Shown here piece after piece: positions 57,166 through 64,000 of a stretch of 64,000 nt of DNA. Numbering within the stretch: position 1 is the stretch's first letter; every line of letters begins with the position of its first letter. A model generated the notes under the pieces. That model did not search any database, was not told the DNA's origin, and saw only the letters and a program-made list of their open reading frames with translations. Both the position numbers and the translations under genes were made by a program. Source of the stretch: Burkholderia sp. Nafp2/4-1b (GTDB taxonomy: Bacteria > Pseudomonadota > Gammaproteobacteria > Burkholderiales > Burkholderiaceae); the NCBI RefSeq assembly GCF_003635165.1, contig NZ_ML058605.1:155158-219157 (forward strand). The letters run 5' to 3'.

Positions 57166-57168
57166 CGC

Positions 57169-57191
57169 GCCGGCACGCAGTGCGTGCCGGC
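57169..57191. terminator. Perfect 10-bp hairpin between the EamA gene and amiC
   Basis: GCCGGCACGC (57169-57178), loop AGT, and GCGTGCCGGC (57182-57191). It lies immediately after the EamA stop between convergent genes. It lacks a T-run, but the stem is very stable. Confidence 0.55.
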
Positions 57192-57220
57192 GGCGGGAGA
57201 GCGGGGCTTGCGCGCGGCCG

Positions 57221-58747
57221 TCAGGCCATCCGGTTCTTCGCGAGCGGCGGATTCGCGGCGAAGTAACGCTTGATGCCGCGGAAGATCGCGTCGGCCATCT
57301 CGTCGCGATAGCTGTCGTCGTTGAGCCTGCGCTCTTCGTCCGGGTTGCTGATGAATGCGGTCTCGACCAGGATCGACGGAATGTCGGGCGCCTTCAGCAC
57401 CGCGAACCCGGCCTGCTCGACCGAGCCCTTGTGCAGCTTGTTGATGCCGCCGACTTCCTTCAGCACGTAGTTGCCGTAGCGCAGCGAGTCGCGGATCTGC
57501 GCGGTCGTCGACATGTCGAACAGCGCGCGGCTTACGGCCGCGTCCGCGGTCTTGATGTTGATGCCGCCGATCAGGTCGGACGAGTTTTCCTTGTTCGCCA
57601 TCCAGCGCGCGGCGGCGCTCGTCGCGCCGTGGTCGGACAGCGCGAACACCGACGAGCCGCGCGCGGACGGCGTCGTGAACGCATCCGCGTGGATCGACAC
57701 GAAGAGATCCGCGCCGACGCGGCGCGCCTTCTGCACGCGCACGTTCAGCGGTACGAAGAAGTCGGCGTCGCGCGTCATCATCGCGCGCATGTTCGGCGCG
57801 CCGTCGATCTTCGCGCGCAGCTTCTTCGCGATGTCGAGCGCGATGTGCTTTTCATACGTGCCGCCGCCGCCGATCGCGCCCGGATCCTCGCCGCCGTGGC
57901 CCGGATCGATCGCCACCGTCAACAGGCGCACGGTGCCGCCCTTGCCGGATTTCGGTGCGGTGAACTTGTATGTCTCGCCGTCGTCGTCGCTGTCGTCGCG
58001 GCGCGCGATGACGGGCGGCGGCTTGACGGCGGGCTTTGCCGGCGTCGAAGGCGTCGCTGCCGGCGGCGTGCGCGGCGTGGCCGGCGTGTTCTGTGCGAAG
58101 CGCTGGAAGAACGCGTCGCTGTTGTCGTTCGCCAGGGGCGGCGGGGGCGTGCCCGGGCCGTTCAGCGCGGTCGGCGGCTGCATCTGCTGCGCGCGCGCGG
58201 TGTCGTTGAGCGCCTGTTCCTTGCGTTCCGTCTGCGCGATCAGGTCGGTCAGCGGATCGGGTGCGACGGCCGGATACAGGTCGAACACGAGCCGGTACTT
58301 GTAGGTGCCGACGGGCGGCAGCGTGAACACCTGCGGCTTCACCGAGCCCTTCAGGTCGAACACCATTCGCACGACATGCGGCTGATACTGGCCGACGCGC
58401 ACCGACTGGATCTGCGGATCGTTCGGCGCGATCTTCGATACGAGGTCGCGCAGCGCCTGGTCGAGCTCGAGGCCGTTCAGGTCGACGACGAGCCGGTCGG
58501 GACCCTGCAGCAGCTGTTGGCTATTCTGCAGCGGCTGGTCGGATTCGATCGTGACGCGCGTGTAATCGCGCGCGGGCCACACGCGCACGCCGAGCACCGA
58601 CGACGCATGCGCGAGCCGCGGCGCGACGAGCCCGAGCACCAGCGTCGACGCGCCCGCGCGCAGGATCTGGCGGCGGCGCCAGTTGTGCGTCGCGGTGGCC
58701 GCCGATTCGATCGAGCGGAATGGTTTGATCAACATCTTTCGAGACAT
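57221..58747 (-). CDS. amiC: N-acetylmuramoyl-L-alanine amidase, AmiC-like (Tat-exported)
   Basis: This 508-residue septal peptidoglycan amidase has a twin-arginine signal (NWRRRQILRAG, then hydrophobic to APRLAHA), an AMIN domain at about 55-150, a Pro/Thr-rich linker and a C-terminal Amidase_3 domain. Zinc ligands are in AIDPGHGGEDPGA, TYEKHIAL and VSIHADAF, and the catalytic Glu in LVETAFISNP. The start at 58747 (AGGAAAGG site) overlaps tsaE by 19 bp; Met5 is an alternative. Confidence 0.94.
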   Translation of the reverse strand: MSRKMLIKPFRSIESAATATHNWRRRQILRAGASTLVLGLVAPRLAHASSVLGVRVWPARDYTRVTIESDQPLQNSQQLLQGPDRLVVDLNGLELDQALRDLVSKIAPNDPQIQSVRVGQYQPHVVRMVFDLKGSVKPQVFTLPPVGTYKYRLVFDLYPAVAPDPLTDLIAQTERKEQALNDTARAQQMQPPTALNGPGTPPPPLANDNSDAFFQRFAQNTPATPRTPPAATPSTPAKPAVKPPPVIARRDDSDDDGETYKFTAPKSGKGGTVRLLTVAIDPGHGGEDPGAIGGGGTYEKHIALDIAKKLRAKIDGAPNMRAMMTRDADFFVPLNVRVQKARRVGADLFVSIHADAFTTPSARGSSVFALSDHGATSAAARWMANKENSSDLIGGINIKTADAAVSRALFDMSTTAQIRDSLRYGNYVLKEVGGINKLHKGSVEQAGFAVLKAPDIPSILVETAFISNPDEERRLNDDSYRDEMADAIFRGIKRYFAANPPLAKNRMA

Positions 58748-59280
58748 GCCTTTCCTGAAGCGCTGAACGCACGGACGGTGAGGGCGCGGCCGTCGCCTTT
58801 CACGTCGAGCGAGAAAACCAGATCGGGCACGCCGAGCAGGGTACCTGCCTGCTGCGGCCATTCGACGAGGCAGATCGCGCTGGAATTGAAATACTCGCGA
58901 AAGCCTGCGTCGGACCATTCGGCCGGATCGTTGAATCGATACAGATCGAAGTGATAGACCTCAAGTTCCCCGTCGTCGCGCGCGAATGCGTATGGTTCGA
59001 CGAGCGTGTAGGTCGGGCTGCGTACGCGCCCCGCGTGGCCGAGGCCGCGCAGGATCGCGCGCACGAGGGTCGTCTTGCCCGCGCCGAGATCGCCGATCAG
59101 CTGGATCTGCAGTCCGTCGAATGCGTGCGCGCGGGCGAGTTCGCCGCGAGCCGCGTCGAGCGCGTGCGCGAAGCGGGTGCCGAAGGCCTCGGTCGCCGCT
59201 TCGTCGGCGAGTGCGATCACGCGCTCCGCGAGCGGGGCAGGCAGCGTGTCGGCATGAGGCGTATGGGACGTGGCTGACAT
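58729..59280 (-). CDS. tsaE: tRNA threonylcarbamoyladenosine biosynthesis ATPase TsaE
   Basis: This 183-residue P-loop ATPase is needed with TsaB and TsaD for t6A37 formation. Walker A is GDLGAGKTTLVRAI, followed by VRSPTYTLVEPY and the VYHFDLYRF motif, all diagnostic. The end overlaps amiC, an arrangement shared by many proteobacteria. Its start codon is only 17 bp from that of the divergent queG, so promoters must lie inside the opposite genes. Confidence 0.95.
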   Translation of the reverse strand: MSATSHTPHADTLPAPLAERVIALADEAATEAFGTRFAHALDAARGELARAHAFDGLQIQLIGDLGAGKTTLVRAILRGLGHAGRVRSPTYTLVEPYAFARDDGELEVYHFDLYRFNDPAEWSDAGFREYFNSSAICLVEWPQQAGTLLGVPDLVFSLDVKGDGRALTVRAFSASGKACLERC

Positions 59281-59297
59281 TCTCGTAAAATAGTGCG

Positions 59298-60533
59298 ATG
59301 AACCGCTTACCGGAACTCGCCGCATCCGACAGGCCTTCGGCTCATGCCGAAGGCGCGGCGCCGTGCGCGCTCGATGATGCGACGTTGACTGCGCTTGCCG
59401 CTCGCATCAGGGCGTGGGGGCGCGAATTGGGTTTCGGGGCGATCGGCATCAGCGATACCGATCTCTCGGATGCCGAAGCAGGCCTCGCCGCCTGGCTGGA
59501 AGCCGGGTACCACGGCGAAATGGATTATATGGCGAAACACGGAATGAAACGCGCGCGGCCGGCCGAACTTGTGGCCGGTACGCGACGCGTGATTTCCGCA
59601 CGGCTCGCCTATCTGCCGGCCGAAACGCTCGCCGCCGACGCGCCCGATGCATCGTCCGGTGCGCTCGCGCCGCACGACTGGCGCACGCGCGAGCGCGCGC
59701 GCCTCGACGATCCGCAGGCGGCCGTCGTGTCGATCTACGCCCGCGGCCGCGACTATCACAAGGTGCTGCGCAACCGGCTGCAGACGCTCGCGGAGCGCAT
59801 CGAGCGCGAGATCGGCGCGTTCGGCTACCGCGTGTTCACCGATTCGGCGCCGGTGCTCGAGGTCGAACTCGCGCAGAAGGCCGGCGTCGGCTGGCGCGGC
59901 AAGCACACGTTGCTGCTGCAGCGCGATGCGGGCTCGCTGTTCTTTCTCGGCGAGATCTACGTCGACGTGCCGCTGCCCACCGACGCGCACACGTCGCCCG
60001 ATGCCGCACCCGAGACGCCCGGCGCGCACTGCGGCAGCTGCACGCGCTGCATCGATGCGTGTCCGACCGGCGCGATCGTCGAGCCGTATCGCGTCGATGC
60101 GCGCCGCTGCATCTCGTACCTGACGATCGAACTGAAAGGCAGCATTCCGGAGCCGCTGCGGCCGATGATCGGCAACCGCGTGTACGGCTGCGACGACTGC
60201 CAGCTCGTGTGTCCGTGGAACAAGTTCGCGCAGGCCGCGCCGGTCGCCGATTTCGACGTGCGGCACGGGCTCGATCGCGCGACGCTCGTCGAGCTGTTCG
60301 GCTGGGACGCCGACACGTTCGACACGCGGATGCAGGGCAGCGCGATCCGGCGCATCGGTCACGAAAGCTGGCTGCGCAATCTCGCCGTCGGGCTCGGCAA
60401 TGCGTTGCGCGCGCCGGCCGATCGCCTCACGCCGCAGGCGCGCGACGCGATCGTCGCCGCGTTGCGCGCGCGGGCCGACGATCCGTCGCCGATCGTGCGC
60501 GAGCATGTCGAATGGGCGCTGCGTGCCGCATGA
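59298..60533 (+). CDS. queG: Epoxyqueuosine reductase
   Basis: This 411-residue cobalamin and iron-sulfur enzyme performs the last step of queuosine synthesis on tRNA. Two 4Fe-4S sites are seen: HCGSCTRCIDACPTGAI and CDDCQLVCPWNKFA. The catalytic segment FTDSAPVLEVELAQKAGVGWRGKHT is intact. A HEAT-like C-terminal repeat ends the protein. It leads the queG-ogt-xerD group. Confidence 0.95.
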   Translation: MNRLPELAASDRPSAHAEGAAPCALDDATLTALAARIRAWGRELGFGAIGISDTDLSDAEAGLAAWLEAGYHGEMDYMAKHGMKRARPAELVAGTRRVISARLAYLPAETLAADAPDASSGALAPHDWRTRERARLDDPQAAVVSIYARGRDYHKVLRNRLQTLAERIEREIGAFGYRVFTDSAPVLEVELAQKAGVGWRGKHTLLLQRDAGSLFFLGEIYVDVPLPTDAHTSPDAAPETPGAHCGSCTRCIDACPTGAIVEPYRVDARRCISYLTIELKGSIPEPLRPMIGNRVYGCDDCQLVCPWNKFAQAAPVADFDVRHGLDRATLVELFGWDADTFDTRMQGSAIRRIGHESWLRNLAVGLGNALRAPADRLTPQARDAIVAALRARADDPSPIVREHVEWALRAA

Positions 60534-60596
60534 AGGCGGCGTAAAGTGTCGTCGGCGCGTGAGCGCGCCGCGCGTTTCACCGGTCAGGAGAAGTCC

Positions 60597-61067
60597 ATGT
60601 TCAACGCAGTCATCGACGCACCGTTCGGCAAGGTCGGCATCCGCACCGACGGCGCGGTGGTGCGCGAGATCGTCTATCTGCCCGAGTCGGTCAGGTCCGT
60701 CGATCCGGATTCGCCGCTCGCGAAGCGCGCGGTCGAGCAGATCGAACGTTATTTCGAGCGGGCCTCGGCGCGCTTCGACCTGCCGCTCGCCAACGTCGGC
60801 AGCGCATTCCAGCATCGCGTGTGGAGCGTGATCAGCGACATTCCGCCGGGCACGGTGCTGACCTACGGACAGGTCGCGAAGCGGATCGGCAGCGCGCCGC
60901 GCGCGGTCGGCCAGGCGTGCGGCGCGAACTACTTCCCGCTCGTGATTCCGTGCCATCGCGTCGTCGCGGCGGGCGGCCTCGGCGGCTTCGCGAACCACGA
61001 CGACGGCGGCTATTTCCAGAAAGTGAAGCGCTGGCTGCTGGCGCACGAGGGCGTGCCGTACCGATGA
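60597..61067 (+). CDS. ogt: Methylated-DNA-protein cysteine methyltransferase
   Basis: This 156-residue suicide repair protein removes alkyl groups from O6 of guanine. The acceptor cysteine is in VIPCHRVVAAGG, with the helix-turn-helix TYGQVAKRIGSAPRAVGQACGAN and an asparagine hinge. The start at 60597 has AGGAG; the longer frame starts before it without support. The stop overlaps the xerD start by four bases. Confidence 0.94.
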   Translation: MFNAVIDAPFGKVGIRTDGAVVREIVYLPESVRSVDPDSPLAKRAVEQIERYFERASARFDLPLANVGSAFQHRVWSVISDIPPGTVLTYGQVAKRIGSAPRAVGQACGANYFPLVIPCHRVVAAGGLGGFANHDDGGYFQKVKRWLLAHEGVPYR

Positions 61068-62041
61068 GCGAACCACTGCTTTCCTCCGACTCCGACGCCA
61101 CGTCCGACGCCGCCGACGCCCGCGACGACGCGGCCGCGGCTTCGCCCGCGCTGCTCGCGAGCCGTGCGTCGATCGACGTGTTCTGCGATGCGCTGTGGCT
61201 CGAGCACGGGCTCGCGCGCAACACGCTCGATGCGTACCGGCGCGATCTGGTGCTGTTTTCGCAATGGCTGGCCGCGACGCATGACACGCCGCTCAACGCG
61301 GCCGACGAAGCGATGGTGACCGGCTACATCGCCGCGCGCAGCGACGGCAAGGCGACGTCGTCGAACCGGCGGCTGTCGGTGTTCCGTCGCTATTACGGCT
61401 GGGCCGTGCGCGAGCATCACGCGAGCGCGGATCCGACGCTGCGCATCACGTCGGCGAAGCAGGGCGCGCGGTTTCCGTCGACGCTGTCCGAGGCGCAGGT
61501 CGAAGCGCTGCTCGGCGCGCCCGACATCGCGACGCCGCTTGGCTTGCGCGATCGCACGATGCTCGAGCTGATGTACGCGAGCGGGCTGCGCGTGAGCGAG
61601 CTCGTCACGCTGAAGACGGTCGAGGTCGGGCTCAACGAAGGCGTCGTGCGCGTGATGGGCAAGGGGTCGAAGGAGCGCCTCGTGCCGTTCGGCGAAGTCG
61701 CGCACGGCTGGATCGAGCGCTATCTGCGCGACGCGCGGCCGGCGCTGCTCGGCGCGCGCGCGGCGGACGCGCTGTTCGTGACCGCACGCGGCGACGGGAT
61801 GACGCGCCAGCAGTTCTGGAACATCATCAAACGCCACGCGCAGCAGGCCGACGTGCGCGCGCACTTGTCGCCGCATACGTTGCGGCACGCGTTCGCGACG
61901 CACCTGCTGAACCACGGCGCCGACCTGCGCGTCGTGCAGCTGCTGCTCGGCCACAGCGACATCTCGACCACGCAGATCTACACGCACGTCGCGCGCGAGC
62001 GGCTGAAGACGCTGCACGCGGAGCACCATCCGCGCGGTTAG
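61064..62041 (+). CDS. xerD: Site-specific tyrosine recombinase XerD
   Basis: This 325-residue recombinase resolves chromosome dimers at dif with XerC. It has a SAM-like N-terminal domain (after a 30-residue Asp/Ala-rich extension) and the catalytic set: Arg in SGLRVSELV, Lys in GKGSKER, His and Arg in HTLRHAFATH, His in LGHSDIST and the nucleophile Tyr in IYTHV. The ATG overlaps the ogt stop, so translation is coupled. Confidence 0.95.
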   Translation: MSEPLLSSDSDATSDAADARDDAAAASPALLASRASIDVFCDALWLEHGLARNTLDAYRRDLVLFSQWLAATHDTPLNAADEAMVTGYIAARSDGKATSSNRRLSVFRRYYGWAVREHHASADPTLRITSAKQGARFPSTLSEAQVEALLGAPDIATPLGLRDRTMLELMYASGLRVSELVTLKTVEVGLNEGVVRVMGKGSKERLVPFGEVAHGWIERYLRDARPALLGARAADALFVTARGDGMTRQQFWNIIKRHAQQADVRAHLSPHTLRHAFATHLLNHGADLRVVQLLLGHSDISTTQIYTHVARERLKTLHAEHHPRG

Positions 62042-62049
62042 GGTGATGC

Positions 62050-62095
62050 GGCGCGGGCGCGGGCGCGGGCGCGGGCGCCGGCGTCGGCGCCGGCC
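62050..62095 (+). repeat. 6-bp tandem repeat after xerD (GGCGCG units)
   Basis: Four perfect GGCGCG units (62050-62073) continue into three variants (GGCGCC, GGCGTC, GGCGCC) up to 62091. It lies between the convergent xerD and synthetase genes and is likely to vary in copy number. A second short repeat, GTTCCGTGC, follows near 62131. Confidence 0.85.
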
Positions 62096-62158
62096 TGCGT
62101 GCGCGAAGGCGGAGGCGGGCGGCGCAGCGCGTTCCGTGCGTTCCGTGCGTTATGTTCG

Positions 62159-63721
62159 TTACGCGAGCTCGCGCAGCTTGTGCTTCAGCACCTTGCCCGT
62201 CGACGCGGCGGGCAGCGCATCGAGCACGCGGATGCGCGCCGGGCGCTTGTAAGGCGCGAGCCGTTGCGCGCACCACGCGTGCAGCGCGGCCTCGGTTGCC
62301 GTCGCGCCGGGCACCAGCTCGACGAACGCGAGCACTTCCTCGTTGCCCTCGACCGGCCGGCCCACGACGGCCGCCTGCACGACGTCCGGGTGCGCGTTCA
62401 GTACCTGTTCCACCTCCACCGGATACACGTTGAAACCCGAGCGGATGATCAGCTCCTTGCTGCGCCCCGCGATCGTCACCGACCCGTCGGCTTCCCGGCG
62501 CGCGAGATCGCCGGTGCTGAGCCAGCCGTCCGGCGACACGGCCGCGCGCGTCGCGTCCGAGTTGCGGTAGTAGCCAAGCATCACGTTCGGCCCGCGCACG
62601 CGGATTTCGCCGACTTCGCCGGGCGGCACGTCGGTGCCGTCCGGCGCGACGATCCGCATCTCCACGCCGGGGATCGGCACGCCGACCGAGCAATCGGTGC
62701 GCGGCGCGTCGATCGGCGTTTGCGTGATCGTCGGGCTGCTCTCCGTCATCCCGTAGCCGTTGTGCAGCGGCACGCCGTACACGCGCTCGACGCGCGCCTT
62801 CAGGTCGGCGTCGAGCGGCGAGCCGCCCGAATACGCGAAGCGCAGCCGCGGCGCATGCCACGCGTGCGCGTGCGTCTGCAGGTGCTCGAGCAGCTTCGCG
62901 TGCATCGCCGGCACGCCCTGGAAGATCGTCACGCCTTCGTCGGCGAGCGCGACGCGCACGGCCTCCGGCGAGAAGCGCGGCGCGAGCCGCAGCGTCGCGC
63001 CCGCGTACAGGCTGCCGAGGCACACCGACGCGAGCCCGTACACGTGCGACACCGGCAGCACCGTATAGACGACATCGTCCGGCGACACGCCGCGCAACGC
63101 GCTCGACGTTGCCGCGATGAACAACAGGTTGCGATGCGACAGCATCACGCCTTTGGGCGTGCCGGTCGTGCCGGTCGTATAGATCAGCGCCGCGCATTGC
63201 GCTGCGCCGTCAGCCGCGACCGGTTCGCCGGGCGCGCTTGCGTCAACGCGGTGCGACCACGCGCCGATGTCGACCGGCAGCGTGCTGGCGGGCGTCGCGT
63301 CGTAGCGCACGGCGTGCGCGCGTGCGTCGGGCGACGCTTCCGTCGCGAACGCGATCAGCTTCGGCCGCGCGTGCGCGGCGATCGCATCGAGTTCGCTCGC
63401 CGACAGCCGCGCGTTCGACACGAGCGCCCACGCGTCGACGCGGGCAACCGCGAACAGCAGCACGATCTGCGCGACGCTGTTTTCCGCGACGATCATCACG
63501 CGATCGCCGCCGCGCACGCCGAGCTCCGCAAGCCGTGCGGCGGCCGCGACGACGGCCTGCGCCAGCTCGCCGTACGACAGGCGGCGCGCGTCCTCGATCA
63601 GCGCCGGGTGTGCGGGCGCTTGCGCGGCCCAGCGGGCGGGCACGTCGGCGATGCGACCGGGCAGCGCGGCGAGCAGCGCCGCGACGTCGAGCGGCGCGGA
63701 TGAGCGGACAGGCGAGGTCAT
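62159..63721 (-). CDS. AMP-binding acyl-CoA synthetase/ligase
   Basis: This 520-residue adenylate-forming enzyme activates a carboxylic acid with ATP and CoA. The AMP motif is LIYTTGTTGTPKGVMLSHRN, with GYGMTESSP, STGDLARREADG and the catalytic lysine in PAASTGKVLKHKL. The size and the SHRN/AGRSKELIIRSGFNVYP sequences fit medium- or long-chain fatty acid or aromatic acid ligases; the substrate is not fixed. The start at 63721 has CTGGAG upstream, and longer frames enter the repeat-containing end of the window. Confidence 0.9.
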   Translation of the reverse strand: MTSPVRSSAPLDVAALLAALPGRIADVPARWAAQAPAHPALIEDARRLSYGELAQAVVAAAARLAELGVRGGDRVMIVAENSVAQIVLLFAVARVDAWALVSNARLSASELDAIAAHARPKLIAFATEASPDARAHAVRYDATPASTLPVDIGAWSHRVDASAPGEPVAADGAAQCAALIYTTGTTGTPKGVMLSHRNLLFIAATSSALRGVSPDDVVYTVLPVSHVYGLASVCLGSLYAGATLRLAPRFSPEAVRVALADEGVTIFQGVPAMHAKLLEHLQTHAHAWHAPRLRFAYSGGSPLDADLKARVERVYGVPLHNGYGMTESSPTITQTPIDAPRTDCSVGVPIPGVEMRIVAPDGTDVPPGEVGEIRVRGPNVMLGYYRNSDATRAAVSPDGWLSTGDLARREADGSVTIAGRSKELIIRSGFNVYPVEVEQVLNAHPDVVQAAVVGRPVEGNEEVLAFVELVPGATATEAALHAWCAQRLAPYKRPARIRVLDALPAASTGKVLKHKLRELA

Positions 63722-63956
63722 GGCGTCTCCAGAAGAAGGGCCGGGCGGCGGCGCGGCGAGTTTTGCGAACGATCGTGCCATGACGACGGGCGCGCCACAA
63801 TCAGCCAATCGGGCAATAGCACTTCGCGATGTACGCAATGATGATGGAGCAGGGCGTCGCGACGACGGGCGCGACAACCGGCGCCCGCCCGCCGGGCAAA
63901 AAGGGCCGCGAGTATACCGCCGGTGCGCGGCAGGCTGCCGCGAACCCGGCACGGTG

Positions 63957-64000
63957 CACGACAGCACGACGGCACGACAGCACGACAGCACGACAGCACG
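63957..64000 (+). repeat. 8-bp tandem repeat CACGACAG, continuing past the window end
   Basis: Five units from 63957 to 63996 (the second is CACGACGG) and a partial sixth run into the right edge. The array is intergenic, upstream of the synthetase gene, so the full copy number cannot be seen. Confidence 0.85.

Noticed and set aside
63957..64000. CRISPR or telomere-like repeat at the window end
   Set aside because: It is a simple 8-bp tandem repeat without spacers, typical of short sequence repeats in GC-rich genomes.

Overview
The window is GC-rich, densely coded and free of mobile elements, and it reads as a primary-chromosome segment of a Burkholderia species, most likely of the Burkholderia cepacia complex. 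The reasons are the gene order (two-component system next to htrA, a BpeAB-OprB/RND-4 type efflux operon with its TetR regulator, kynBUA with kynR), the codon usage and the protein sequences. About 56 protein genes are supported. No rRNA, tRNA, CRISPR array, prophage or insertion sequence was seen.

Layout. 1-4.0 kb: the end of an OmpR-type response regulator, its sensor kinase, a periplasmic HtrA/DegP protease preceded by four helically phased TAAG repeats, and a small secreted protein. 4.0-7.1 kb: a DUF427 protein, a CoxG-like membrane-anchored protein, and a GlxA-type AraC regulator divergent from an isochorismatase-like hydrolase. 7.2-14.3 kb: the TetR repressor and RND efflux operon; the spacer holds a near copy of the enterobacterial AcrR operator and a hairpin-rich leader. 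14.5-19.0 kb: an NCS2 purine/pyrimidine permease, a xylulokinase with an in-frame 15-bp repeat tract, and S-formylglutathione hydrolase. 19.1-22.2 kb: zur-znuA-znuC-znuB for zinc uptake.

22.4-35.2 kb is a large polyol-utilisation region. The rightward operon encodes an SDR polyol dehydrogenase, a PfkB sugar kinase, a GatZ/KbaZ-family protein, an SmoEFGK-like ABC importer and a HAD phosphatase. The leftward operon encodes D-arabinitol/mannitol dehydrogenase, xylulokinase and a SorC-type regulator. The two operons converge, and each is preceded by the same 33-bp inverted-repeat operator (13-bp arms, 7-bp spacer), which argues that they form one regulon. The GatZ-family gene has no GatY/KbaY aldolase partner here, which suggests a tagatose-6-phosphate to fructose-6-phosphate epimerase route.

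35.5-42.3 kb: a LysR regulator divergent from benzoylformate decarboxylase, an aldehyde dehydrogenase, a ketopantoate-reductase-family enzyme and an aromatic-acid type MFS transporter. This looks like a mandelate/benzoylformate catabolic unit in which the reductase-family protein may be the mandelate dehydrogenase. 42.3-46.4 kb: tryptophan-to-anthranilate genes kynA, kynU and kynB, divergent KynR, and a flavin reductase. 46.5-48.6 kb: an SBP56/methanethiol oxidase-like protein coupled to an uncharacterised membrane protein. 49-57 kb: housekeeping and stress genes (msrA, DUF72, cfa, pdxH, tcdA, a CnoX-like thioredoxin, pirin, an EamA exporter). 57.2-62.0 kb: amiC and tsaE divergent from queG-ogt-xerD. 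62.2-63.7 kb: an acyl-CoA synthetase. Short tandem repeats mark several intergenic regions and the right end of the window.
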